A stretch of 64,000 nucleotides of DNA, taken from assembly GCA_046154965.1 (NCBI GenBank), contig JBJXDY010000035.1, forward strand, positions 28,471-92,470, in the 5' to 3' direction. The translations under genes and the position numbers were made by a program. Each line of letters begins with the position of its first letter. Positions within the stretch are counted from its first letter, which is position 1. Origin of the DNA: DATKFM01 sp046154965. Its GTDB lineage: Bacteria > Pseudomonadota > Alphaproteobacteria > Dongiales > Dongiaceae. Below are positions 10,201-17,414 of the stretch, piece by piece. The notes beneath the pieces were generated by a model. That model did no database searches, was not told the DNA's origin, and saw nothing but the letters and a program-made list of their open reading frames with translations.

Positions 10201-10459
10201 TCCATTGCCCAAAGCGCGGCGCAATCTCCGAAAAGAACCAGACGATCAGATAGGTCAGGACGGATTCGATGATGACGATCGCCGCACCCCAGGGGCGGAG
10301 GATCAGCAGCGGCACCAGATAGCCGGGCACCACCAGGCCCGACAGCACCCAGCCCAGGCGCAGATTGAGCAGCGCCACCACCCACACGCCGACCCATGTC
10401 GTCGTGATGATGGAGCTGACGAGACTGCCTTCCGGAAAGATCGGCAGGATGAAGTCCAT
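7256..10459 (-). CDS. giant PgsC/CapC-like membrane protein with two tandem PgsC modules, 1067 aa
   Basis: PgsC/CapC is normally an integral membrane protein of about 150 residues that partners PgsB. Here residues about 22-176 form one PgsC-like module (GLVVPGYL at 41-48, then VLTYLIVW, GRDRFFALVLVSVVVRIAFD, and an FGLIIISLTANQ box). Residues about 211-358 repeat it in diverged form (SGILIPALVALQWYQP at 228-243, then GARKLLLFFNISFAYKLALGF and FGFGYLLATLLAMKM). The remaining 700 residues are mostly soluble and unrecognised. The protein would sit in the inner membrane with a large domain on one side. It starts six bases after the stop of the receiver gene and ends three bases before the 534-aa gene. 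The PgsC assignment of the N-terminal third is strong; the function of the extension is unknown. Confidence 0.85.
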   Translation of the reverse strand: MDFILPIFPEGSLVSSIITTTWVGVWVVALLNLRLGWVLSGLVVPGYLVPLLILRPWGAAIVIIESVLTYLIVWFFSEIAPRFGQWSRLFGRDRFFALVLVSVVVRIAFDGWLLPSLGAYLNHRYGWFIPFAGEFHSFGLIIISLTANQFWKTGLLRGLLVLAVTLGMTHLIVRYGLMEFTNFRISNLNYLYEDVATSILASPKAYIILLTTAFLASRMNLKYGLEYSGILIPALVALQWYQPTKIITTVAEAVIIYGIGMLVLRLPVFARTTIEGARKLLLFFNISFAYKLALGFLLLWLAPSQKVTDYFGFGYLLATLLAMKMHEKNILPRMTRVTLQTSITGAALASIIGFAIMVSAESVRILGGAPPAAAMPAAMPAARLLRDVFQHDRIELYRARLTESRPTQPVAQVVAFAEALQLLRRFAGDRSPSLLQAARNALHSVDYDVELMEARYLYLHDIGTGAPRGLYVIDLQASGTLSVEVPLPVESKGLAAAGFRVFESLGARYFAVAGAEWTAAGGVAAGVLQNSDTFFQAFHRAMAQGNVLQLRRMQFPETGQPGAAPAAPLNRLWVFDQIPNDLNLVSLRSLIGDFDTPFGSTRQANLQRDTAAGSFAELHMAESSIRRVTAGVSGDPPGPAAVTAPIDGVSIRRSVVSAVSRNAARGSESYLPATLPELLYLDTEVLSEILVAIQTDLRDGVWSEAGLARLAGAANAAAAMGFLLERHRDAGDGSEYLLLRENEFSLARGYRGTYLFRVGPASEYVIEAPRPGREPGTLQFALSLFVKLQARALLIGGSHPEANADGVADIVAPRNSRNLFNVVQQVLLRDMAAPEMTVVQCRSMRRPGADNAGFDVILSSDTGARAAAGLTMLGRRLSDQLGADGLTVRYADGSAEVAGHDIGAISQMEYLQQTRGRDFLVLWLGRAARAMDRQPSPLTDEDRQYAALRIATLDIAVAEYAAVYGTEGGFQPDAALRAMMARYGNSRSILALQEIAAHTAPARLVRILDPVSGTSYLLLTNPEDNRLRAVASLSPADSPSLSISAVAGPAALQQALAASPPWLTFGP

Positions 10460-10465
10460 GACCGC

Positions 10466-10852
10466 TCAGGCCTGCGCAGAATGGGTCATGACCTCGATCG
10501 TGTTTATCAGGTCGCTGAGTTCTATCGGCTTGGCGATGACGGCCTTGGCGCCCGCCGCCGACAGTTCCCGCATGATGTCGGCGCGCCGGATCGCGGTGAG
10601 CACGATCACCGGCGGCGCTTTGTCGGCATACTCCTGCCGCAGCGAGCGAAGGAAACGGAGGCCGTCCATGATCGGCATCAGGAAATCCACGATGATGAGA
10701 TCGAAGTCCGGCTGAGATCCCTTTTCGCGCAAATGGCGCAAGGCGGCCTCGCCATGCTCGACGGCGTGAACGTCGAAGCTGGAGACCTGGAGCGCCATAT
10801 GCAGCAGTTCGCGGAACGCCGCGTCGTCATCAATGAGCAGTAATTTCTTCAA
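10466..10852 (-). CDS. single-domain response regulator (CheY-like)
   Basis: A 128-residue receiver domain with no output domain. The phospho-acceptor is D56 (IIVDFLMP), with the acidic pair in LLLIDDD, T86 in VLTA and K108 in IAKP, so all key receiver residues are present. The start is a TTG at 10852, the only start that preserves the first beta strand; its ribosome site is weak. It is the first gene of the PgsC/PgsB-like operon and ends six bases before the PgsC-like gene, so a phospho-signal probably tunes the polymer machine by protein contact rather than by DNA binding. The nearest sensor is the divergent CHASE2 protein, which seems unable to phosphorylate it, so the cognate kinase is probably elsewhere. 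Confidence 0.9.
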   Translation of the reverse strand: MKKLLLIDDDAAFRELLHMALQVSSFDVHAVEHGEAALRHLREKGSQPDFDLIIVDFLMPIMDGLRFLRSLRQEYADKAPPVIVLTAIRRADIMRELSAAGAKAVIAKPIELSDLINTIEVMTHSAQA

Positions 10853-10991
10853 AGCGGTAACCGGATTATTCTGAATGATAACGCTTGCGAAATTTAACCA
10901 TGGTATCGAAACCGTCCGGATACCATCAAAGGATGGGAAAACAATGAAAAACCGGCCCGCGGACCCAAGATGGTTATGTATATGCAGTATA

Positions 10992-11006
10992 TTAATAAAA
11001 TCTTAG
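10992..11006. promoter_or_regulatory. AT-rich divergent promoter region with imperfect CtrA-like site
   Basis: The 254 bases between the receiver gene and the CHASE2 gene are much more AT-rich than their surroundings. They contain TTAA at 10992-10995, seven bases, then TTAG at 11003-11006. That is one mismatch from the TTAA-N7-TTAA pattern bound by the alphaproteobacterial cell-cycle regulator CtrA. It lies about 100 bases before the CHASE2 start. The match is weak and could be chance in an AT-rich stretch. Confidence 0.25.
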
Positions 11007-11096
11007 GATATACCGGGCGACACCCTAGCTATCAGACGGCAAGGTCCAGCGCGGCGGCACAAATTTCGCGCGGACTTGCCGTCCATTGCTGAAATT

Positions 11097-11100
11097 GGAG
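11097..11100 (+). promoter_or_regulatory. ribosome binding site that decides a TTG start
   Basis: GGAG here lies six bases before the TTG at 11107. No ATG or GTG in this frame is placed to keep the first membrane segment of the CHASE2 protein, so this site supports the TTG start. Confidence 0.6.
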
Positions 11101-11106
11101 TAGGCA

Positions 11107-13809
11107 TTGGTTCTCGGCTCTCTAAAACCCTGGCGCTGGCCCATCGTTCTGCAGGATGGGTTGTTCGTCCTGATCATCCTGGCTGCGGTCGCCTGGCTGA
11201 CCCAGGCGGGGGCGCTACGGCCGGTCGACGGCCAGCTGCGCGATCTCATGGGCCGGATTCTGCCCGCTCCGCCGCCCGGTGACGCGTTACTGCTCGTAGA
11301 GACGCCTGACGGCAGCGACCGCAGCGCCGACTGGAGCGCCGTGGTCGGCGAACTGCGCCGGCTGGGCGCAAAGCAGATCGTTTTCACCGACGCTTCTCCC
11401 GACATTGTGCAGCTGCTGGCCGCCGGCGCGCCGCCGGCGGACCTGCTATTCGGCATCGACGCGAGCCCGGATCGGCGGGACAACGGGCGATGGATCCTGG
11501 CGCGGCCCCTCCCTTCGCCAATGCCGGATTACTTCGGACTCAGCATCATCGACAACGCGGAGTTCGGCGTGCACCGCCGTCACTCCCGTTCAATCGAGAT
11601 CGATGGTCGCAGCTATCCAACCATCGAAACCCTGGCGGCCGCGCGTCTGAATGGGAGAGCGGGGCTGACGCCGGCCGAGGACAGCTATCTCATCAGCTAT
11701 GCCAGCGGCATCGCTGCATTGCCCAAGATAACTCTCGACCGGATCATTGCCGGCGAGCTCGTGGAGTCGCTGGTGCGCGACCGCGTGGTGGTCATCGGCG
11801 CCGATACCGGCGCATCGGGTGCGCGCATCTATGTTCCGCTGTTTCTGGAGTCGCCCTGGATCAGCGAGCTGGAGTATCACGGCTTTGCCCTGCAGACGCT
11901 GCTGGACGGCAACTTCGTCAGCGAGATGAAGCCGGCGTCGGCGGCGGCAATGCTTGCCGGCCTGCTCGGGTTTGTGGTCGTCTTCGCCTATCTCGCCGGG
12001 CAGCGTCACGCGCCGCTGATCACCCTCGGCGTGATGGCAGCTTCGGTGGTGACGACAGCCGTTCTTCTGGCCTTCTTCAACAAGTCCCTGCCCCTGGTGG
12101 GCATGATGCTGGCGTTGAGCGCCTATCTGGCGGTGGCGATCGCCCACCGGATGCGGGCCAAGGGCGCCATGCTGGAGCGGCTGGTGCGCGACGTCAGCGT
12201 GCGCGTGCGCGAACGCCTGAATCCGGCGAACTCATCGACCGAGGACCGCCCCTGGGCGCAAGTGGCGGCGATGGCGACGGAGCTTCTCGATCTCAACCGC
12301 TGCGTCTTCTTCGAAACGATTCCCGGCGAGGCCCGCTTGAAGGAGGCCGAGGCGCTCGGCTGCAGCGGCGACGACATCGCCGAACGCCGCCGCGACTACC
12401 GCCGCTCGCCTTTCACCGATGCAATTGCCGGCGGCGGTCCGACGCGGACGACCCGCCAAGTGCTCAAGACCCGCGGCGACGATGAGGACCAATTTCTCGC
12501 ACCGCTGGTGTTCGGCGGCGATCTCCTGGGTTTCTGGACCTTCTCGGTGCCGCGGCAGCGCTGGACCAATTCCCCGGGCTTCATGACGCTGGCACGGGCC
12601 TTTACCGAGCGGGCGTCGGATTACCTGGCGGGCGTGCGCCAACGGGCTGTCCTGCTGGGCGCCGATCCGGACAAGCGCAACCTCGCCAACCCTGTCATGG
12701 GCGATGACGCCGGGAGCGAGTTCCGCCTGTCCCCGCTGCTCGAACTCCTGAACCGCCGGCTAGTCCTGGCGGAAGAAGTGCTCACCGGCCTCAGCACCGC
12801 GACCATCGTCTTCGACGCCTTCGGCCGCGTGCTGCATTCGAACAAGCATATGCGGCGATTGCTGTCGGTGGTGGAAATGTCGCCGACGGAGATCACACCG
12901 CTGGAGATGATCACCAAGCTGACCGATGTACCGGAAGAGCATGTGCGGCGCTATCTGCGCTATGTCATGCTGGAAGAAGGCACGATCTCCGTGCCAACCC
13001 AGGCGACTGCCGGCGGTAAACGCTATCTTCTGTACATTTCCTCCATCGACCCCATGCCGCAGCGGGAGCGCGTCAGTGCAGAACCGCTCTCGATGCTGCG
13101 CGCCGTGCTCTGCGAGCTTCTGGATATCACCGCCATCGACCGCATGTTCTCGATGAAAGAAGTGATGTCAGAACATCTGAGCTTCCGGCTGCGCAACAGC
13201 CTGGCGGCAATGTTCATGGCGGCCGAGTTGCTGAATGCGCCGGATCTGACGGACGAGAAGCGGACGCGGATCCTGGAGAATTTGAAGAGCTCGATCAAGC
13301 TGTCGAAGGAAGCCTTCGAACGCTTCGAAAGCATGCTCGATGTGCCGATGGTGTCGGATCTGGCGGAACGCTATCCCGTGGATCTGCGCACCGCGATCAT
13401 CGATGCGGTGTCAGCCAACCAGGCCGATGCCGCGCGGCGGCGGGTGCAGATCGCAACCGAAATGCCGGAGGCGGTGAGCCTGGTCGTCGGCGGCCGGCAG
13501 GAGCTTGTCGGCCTGATTCGCACGATCCTCATGCTGTTGATCCAGGATTCGGAGGAGAAGAGTGCGATCAACGTCTCGCTGCTCGAACGGGAAACCGACG
13601 TGAAGCTGAAGATCGAGAACAAGGGCTTCGGCCTGCCACAGGACCGGCTCAACGCCTACCTCATGGGGCCGGAGGAGCCGCAGACCTCAACCTTCAAGTT
13701 GATCCGCCTGGGCCGCATGGATGCGGAACGCTGGGGCGGCCGCCTGGAGTCCTATTCGACCTTGGGTGCCGGCTTCCGGTTCGATCTCACCCTTTCCAAA
13801 GTCGCCTAG
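11107..13809 (+). CDS. CHASE2-domain sensor with degenerate histidine-kinase module (probable pseudokinase)
   Basis: 900 residues with the classic CHASE2 layout: one N-terminal membrane segment (about 14-32), a periplasmic CHASE2 sensor (about 33-275), three membrane segments (about 278-350), a GAF-like region (about 380-530), a PAS-like region (about 545-650), and a kinase-like C-terminus (about 680-900). The H-box reads S-F693-R-L-R-N-S-L, with phenylalanine where the phospho-accepting histidine should be. The ATP-binding domain has E-N838-K-G-F-G instead of D-x-G-x-G, and its N-box (IRTILMLLIQDSEEKS) lacks the conserved asparagine. It therefore probably binds partners or small ligands rather than phosphorylating. 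It is divergent from the receiver/PgsC/PgsB operon, which suggests it senses envelope state for that system. The TTG start is supported by GGAG six bases upstream. Confidence 0.8.
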   Translation: MVLGSLKPWRWPIVLQDGLFVLIILAAVAWLTQAGALRPVDGQLRDLMGRILPAPPPGDALLLVETPDGSDRSADWSAVVGELRRLGAKQIVFTDASPDIVQLLAAGAPPADLLFGIDASPDRRDNGRWILARPLPSPMPDYFGLSIIDNAEFGVHRRHSRSIEIDGRSYPTIETLAAARLNGRAGLTPAEDSYLISYASGIAALPKITLDRIIAGELVESLVRDRVVVIGADTGASGARIYVPLFLESPWISELEYHGFALQTLLDGNFVSEMKPASAAAMLAGLLGFVVVFAYLAGQRHAPLITLGVMAASVVTTAVLLAFFNKSLPLVGMMLALSAYLAVAIAHRMRAKGAMLERLVRDVSVRVRERLNPANSSTEDRPWAQVAAMATELLDLNRCVFFETIPGEARLKEAEALGCSGDDIAERRRDYRRSPFTDAIAGGGPTRTTRQVLKTRGDDEDQFLAPLVFGGDLLGFWTFSVPRQRWTNSPGFMTLARAFTERASDYLAGVRQRAVLLGADPDKRNLANPVMGDDAGSEFRLSPLLELLNRRLVLAEEVLTGLSTATIVFDAFGRVLHSNKHMRRLLSVVEMSPTEITPLEMITKLTDVPEEHVRRYLRYVMLEEGTISVPTQATAGGKRYLLYISSIDPMPQRERVSAEPLSMLRAVLCELLDITAIDRMFSMKEVMSEHLSFRLRNSLAAMFMAAELLNAPDLTDEKRTRILENLKSSIKLSKEAFERFESMLDVPMVSDLAERYPVDLRTAIIDAVSANQADAARRRVQIATEMPEAVSLVVGGRQELVGLIRTILMLLIQDSEEKSAINVSLLERETDVKLKIENKGFGLPQDRLNAYLMGPEEPQTSTFKLIRLGRMDAERWGGRLESYSTLGAGFRFDLTLSKVA

Positions 13810-13821
13810 GTCCGCAACACA

Positions 13822-14655
13822 TCAGTCTTCGGTCCGCGACCGGTTCCAGAGCAGGGCGCCGCTTGGCGGGTGTTGCGACCAGGATTCACAATCGTCGACA
13901 TGTGCGGCCAGGCGCGGGCAGGAATCCAGCAGATCGGCGAGGGTTGAAATGCTGGCTACGCGCGGCCGGGCAACGCAGAGTGCGCCATTCGCGTTCCAGG
14001 CTGCTTCGAAGGGCAGGCCGGTCTGTGGCGACTGAACGCCCGCGCGGTCCCACATATCGACCTGGACGCCCGGGCGCGTATGCGGCCTGCCATCGCCGCA
14101 GTAATCCGCCCGCATCATCCGGACGCAGGCGGCGAAGTAAGGGCGCAGCGGCTCTCCGTTCTCCGCCACCGCCCAAGGTCGGTAGCCCAGCATGACGCAT
14201 TTCCCGCGGGCGCCCGCGGTGCAGGTGATCGAGAACTTGCCGCCGGACGCAGGCGTCTCATCGTCGGTCGGCGTCGTTCCAGGCAGCGGAAACCCGAGGG
14301 CGCGGCCATCGGCGCCGGGCTTGCACAGCGGCATCCAGTCCGTGCTGCCTGCGAGCCGGTGCGAGAGGCCGTAAAGCTCCACTCCGGCATCGGGTTTGCC
14401 GGCGGGAAGTATGACGGAATCGATCCGGATATCGATTGGATCTCCCAAGCCATTGCGCAGATGCAAGATCAGCCCGACCATATCCACCCCGTGCAGGATG
14501 CCGCGATCGGACTTAATGACGCGGAATCGCGCATCGGTGACCTCGATGCGGGGAGGCGCGCTGGGGGCTTCGTCCGCCCCGGCGGGCCATGTACGACCAA
14601 CGGCCAAAACGCTCGCGATGGCGGCAGACAACAGGATGCGGGTTCGGAGGTTCAT
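13822..14655 (-). CDS. ADYC-domain secreted protein
   Basis: 277 residues beginning with a clear signal peptide (MNLRTRILLSAAIASVLAVG, then a probable cleavage after PAGADEA). The diagnostic A-D-Y-C motif is at residues 183-186, within RMMRADYCGDGRPHTRPG, which is the feature that names the family. Around it are several cysteines (for example CKPG, CTAGARGKC, LDSCPRL, VDDCESW), suggesting disulfides in the periplasm. The family's function is unknown; members are often in predatory or multicellular bacteria. The open frame extends to 14700, but the ATG at 14655 is preferred because it places the signal peptide at the N-terminus. It is convergent with the CHASE2 gene, only 12 bases apart. Confidence 0.75.
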   Translation of the reverse strand: MNLRTRILLSAAIASVLAVGRTWPAGADEAPSAPPRIEVTDARFRVIKSDRGILHGVDMVGLILHLRNGLGDPIDIRIDSVILPAGKPDAGVELYGLSHRLAGSTDWMPLCKPGADGRALGFPLPGTTPTDDETPASGGKFSITCTAGARGKCVMLGYRPWAVAENGEPLRPYFAACVRMMRADYCGDGRPHTRPGVQVDMWDRAGVQSPQTGLPFEAAWNANGALCVARPRVASISTLADLLDSCPRLAAHVDDCESWSQHPPSGALLWNRSRTED

Positions 14656-14690
14656 GACGCTCGACCGGCGATAATCGATGCGATGGCCTG

Positions 14691-14720
14691 GAAAAAGCAA
14701 AAGGAGCCCGCTAGGGCTCC
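14691..14720 (-). terminator. rho-independent terminator of the small repeat-protein gene
   Basis: A perfect seven-base-pair stem (14703-14709 with 14714-14720, four-base loop) is followed on the minus strand by TTTTGCTTTTTC. It lies 28 bases after the stop codon of the 109-residue secreted repeat protein, so it should end that transcript before the ADYC gene. Confidence 0.8.
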
Positions 14721-14748
14721 CGAGCTTGAACCTTGCTTCGGCCGGCGA

Positions 14749-15078
14749 CTAGCGCTGCATCATCGCCTGCGCTTCGGCCTGGGGAAACTCGATGGAGTCG
14801 ACGCTCAATCCCTCAAGGTTCACTTCCGTTTGCGGTACCTGGGCGGCTGCGCCGGTGAGGGCCGGCCCATTCGCGTCCCAACCGCCGCGGCGGTACAGGC
14901 GCGTGCCGCGGTCATCCGTTGCCGCGCCGAGCATGTCCGGGCCGTTGCCGTCCCAGCCGCCGCGCTGCAAGACGACAATCCGCGTGCCGCGATCATCGCC
15001 GCCGGGGCCGCCGGCACTCGCCGGCAGGCTCAGTGCCGCCACAACTGCAACTGACAGAAACAATGCTTTCGTCAACAT
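14749..15078 (-). CDS. small secreted protein with duplicated DDRGTR...GGWD.NGP module
   Basis: 109 residues. The ATG at 15078 is chosen because it opens a clean signal peptide (LTKALFLSVAVVAALSLPASA) and has GAGG six bases upstream; the frame remains open further up to 15267. The mature part holds two copies of a roughly 25-residue unit: DDRGTR, a short hydrophobic or basic link, RGGWD, then G/A-NGP and L.GAA. I know no named family for it. Such short, glycine- and tryptophan-bearing repeats in an exported protein could bind carbohydrate or metal or act structurally; that is speculation. The gene has its own terminator and lies upstream of the ADYC gene on the same strand. Confidence 0.75.
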   Translation of the reverse strand: MLTKALFLSVAVVAALSLPASAGGPGGDDRGTRIVVLQRGGWDGNGPDMLGAATDDRGTRLYRRGGWDANGPALTGAAAQVPQTEVNLEGLSVDSIEFPQAEAQAMMQR

Positions 15079-15393
15079 GATCGCCTCTTTCCGATCCATT
15101 CGCCCTGCCGGACGGGCCGTCTTGCGGGGCCTGCCGAATTCACGTCCATGGCACCATGAACGGCTTAACAAATAGTGTCGGGCCGAAAATGACGATGTGA
15201 TGCCGGCCTCATTCGCAGCGGATTCTTTTCCGTGCCATGGCTTTCTTACGAAACATGGTTTACGCAAGCCAAAGGCTTCTCGGGCGGTTGGCCAGGATTG
15301 CCGTGACTCGTCAGTCGTAAGCCGGGCAATCGGGCTTTCCCGGCCGCCCCGCTTGGTTAATTCTACTGTGGATAGAGAATAGGGCGTGGAAAC
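15079..15393. other. divergent intergenic region, 315 bases
   Basis: This gap separates the start of the small secreted repeat protein (minus) from the start of the hydratase (plus), so it must carry both promoters. Apart from short AT-rich stretches near 15155-15175 and 15355-15385 I see no recognisable operator, repeat or small gene in it. Confidence 0.5.
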
Positions 15394-16176
15394 ATGGACA
15401 GTGAGGCCATCCGGCGCGCGGCGCTGACGATCAGATCCTGCTGGGAAAACAGGCGGCGGCTGACGGCTCTGCCGGAGGATTGCCGGCCAAAACGGCTGCG
15501 CGACGGATATGAAATCCAGCGCGAACTCGAATCGCTACAGGGCGCAACTATTGGCTGGAAGATCGCCGCCACCAGCAAGGCCGGACAACAGCATATCGGC
15601 GTCGATGCGCCGCTGGCGGGGCGCCTGTTCAAGCGTTTCGCCCATGGCGATGGCGCACGCCTGCCCGCCGGGCATCTGCATATGCGCGTGGCCGAAGCCG
15701 AGTTCGCTTTCAAGATGGCGCAGGACCTTCCCGCCCGAGGCGAACCCTACATGCTCGATGAAGTGATGTCGGCCGTCGATACGCTGCATCTCGCCATCGA
15801 GGTGCCGGATTCCCGCTACGAGGACTTCGCCACCATCGGCGCGCCGAGCCTGGTCGCCGACGATAGCTGCGCGGCCTATTTCGTTCTGGGGCCGGAGGCG
15901 AGGACCTGGCGCCTGGCCGATTTGCCGACCCACAAGGTCACCGCGCACAAGAATGGCGAGATCGTTGCCGAAGGATCCGGCGCCAATGTGCTGGGAGACC
16001 CTCGCGAGGCACTGGCCTGGATCGCAAACGATCTGCAGGGCCGCGGCGACTACTTGCGCGCCGGGGAAGTGATCACAACCGGCACCTGCGTCAAACCGGT
16101 GACGATCGCCCCCGGCGATTCCATCGTCATGGATTTCGGCGATCTCGGCAGCGTCCGGGCCTCATTCATGGAATGA
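15394..16176 (+). CDS. 2-keto-4-pentenoate hydratase family enzyme (fumarylacetoacetate hydrolase fold)
   Basis: 260 residues, the usual length of the 2-keto-4-pentenoate hydratase/2-oxohepta-3-ene-1,7-dioate hydratase family. These cytosolic enzymes hydrate or decarboxylate 2-keto dienoates in catabolic meta-cleavage and related pathways. Family marks include IGWKIAATS near residue 52, the metal-ligand region AEAEFAFKM (about 100-108), AIEVPDSRY, GSGANVLGDPREALAW (about 195-210), and the C-terminal ITTGTCVKPVTIAPGDSI. No other meta-cleavage gene is adjacent, so the pathway is not shown. It runs convergently into the MR/MLE-family gene with a 16-base gap. The exact substrate is uncertain because the family includes decarboxylases (HpaH, MhpD and similar). 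Confidence 0.85.
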   Translation: MDSEAIRRAALTIRSCWENRRRLTALPEDCRPKRLRDGYEIQRELESLQGATIGWKIAATSKAGQQHIGVDAPLAGRLFKRFAHGDGARLPAGHLHMRVAEAEFAFKMAQDLPARGEPYMLDEVMSAVDTLHLAIEVPDSRYEDFATIGAPSLVADDSCAAYFVLGPEARTWRLADLPTHKVTAHKNGEIVAEGSGANVLGDPREALAWIANDLQGRGDYLRAGEVITTGTCVKPVTIAPGDSIVMDFGDLGSVRASFME

Positions 16177-16192
16177 CGCCGCACAACCTGGG

Positions 16193-17389
16193 CTAGGCTC
16201 TCTGCTGTTTGCGTTTGGATTTCGCTTTGGCAGTCACCGGCACGACGAGCTTGTCGGAATAGGTCCGGTACTCGCCATGCTTGCGGTAGTCGGTGTGGTA
16301 CTTCGCCACCTTGTCCTCGTCGACCTCGACGCCCAGGCCGGGCTTCTCGATGCGGCCCCAGCGCGGCTTGTCGATGATGGGAATGCGCTCGGTGAGGATA
16401 TCGTCCTCCATCAGCTGCGCCGTCTGCTGATGGCCCGTGCAGGCGTTGGGAATGGTCAGCATGATGTGCTGGCCCGCCGCAGCGGTGAGGCCGAATTCGC
16501 CGTGGGTATGCTTGCAGACCAGCCAGCCCTCCTGATGGGCGGCGTGGCAGAGCATATGCCAGCGCGCCAGGGAGCCGACCCAGTACTGGGAGAAACAGAG
16601 ATAATGACCGCAGCGCGACTTGATGATGCGCCAGGCATCGGCCTCGCGCCACAGGCCCTCATTCACGCAGATCGGCACATCCAGTAGCTTCATCAACTCG
16701 AGATTGTTCTCGATGGGGTCGATGCGGACCGGCGCTTCGGCGAAATCGATGGTGAACTTCTCGTGCCAGCGCTTGAGCAGCCGCAGCGCCGTCGGCCGGT
16801 CCCAAGCCTGGTTGACATCGATGCGGATGCGGCCTTCGGGACCGATGCCGTCGCGCAGCGCTTCCAGCATCGCCTCCTCGCGCTTCTCCTCGACGCCGGC
16901 CTTCATGTAGTAGCAGCTATAGCCGCGCTTGCGGCCGTCGCGGCCCTGGCGCGCCACTTCGGCGGGCGTGCCCCACTCCATGTAGTAATAGTAGTCCACC
17001 TCCTCGCGCACCGCGCCGCCGAAGAGGCGGTACAACGGCTGCCCCGCCGCCTTGCCGCAGACATCCCACAAAGCCATATCGATGCCCGCATAGGCGAAAT
17101 TGCCGGTCATCGGCTGGAAGGCCCAGAGAGCAGGAATCGCCAGATCGCGATGGATCTTCTCCTTGTCCCAGGCGCTGCGGCCCACTACCAGCGGCGCCAT
17201 GACATTAACGGCGCTCTCGATGCCAGCCGTATCGGCGGCACGGGTGCATTCGCCCCAGCCGACCAGGCCATCCTCGGTCGTGACCTTGACCAGCACATCG
17301 GTCACGCCACTGCGGGCGATGAGCGACGACGCCTCCACGCGCTTGTAGGGAATGCGGACGGGGATGGCTTCCAGCTTGACGATTTTCAT
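16193..17389 (-). CDS. mandelate racemase / muconate lactonizing enzyme family protein (enolase superfamily)
   Basis: 398 residues, cytosolic, with an N-terminal capping domain (about 1-125) and a TIM-barrel domain. The metal-binding acids are visible as D in RIRIDVNQAWD, E in IDFAEAPV and E in VPICVNEG. A lysine in YYMKAG and the histidine in CKHTHGEFGL could be the acid/base pair. The enzyme should abstract the alpha-proton of a carboxylate, typically to dehydrate or racemise a sugar acid or amino-acid derivative. The C-terminal tail is very basic (AKSKRKQQRA). It is followed upstream by a complete polar amino-acid ABC transporter on the same strand, separated by 25 bases from its last permease, so transporter and enzyme probably handle the same compound. 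The substrate cannot be read from sequence. Confidence 0.88.
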   Translation of the reverse strand: MKIVKLEAIPVRIPYKRVEASSLIARSGVTDVLVKVTTEDGLVGWGECTRAADTAGIESAVNVMAPLVVGRSAWDKEKIHRDLAIPALWAFQPMTGNFAYAGIDMALWDVCGKAAGQPLYRLFGGAVREEVDYYYYMEWGTPAEVARQGRDGRKRGYSCYYMKAGVEEKREEAMLEALRDGIGPEGRIRIDVNQAWDRPTALRLLKRWHEKFTIDFAEAPVRIDPIENNLELMKLLDVPICVNEGLWREADAWRIIKSRCGHYLCFSQYWVGSLARWHMLCHAAHQEGWLVCKHTHGEFGLTAAAGQHIMLTIPNACTGHQQTAQLMEDDILTERIPIIDKPRWGRIEKPGLGVEVDEDKVAKYHTDYRKHGEYRTYSDKLVVPVTAKAKSKRKQQRA

Positions 17390-17414
17390 GTTCTACTTTC
17401 TCAACCTGTGACGT

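Noticed and set aside
10944..11006. Possible 20-residue open frame before the CHASE2 gene
   Set aside because: Too short, with no ribosome site or motif; more likely promoter sequence.
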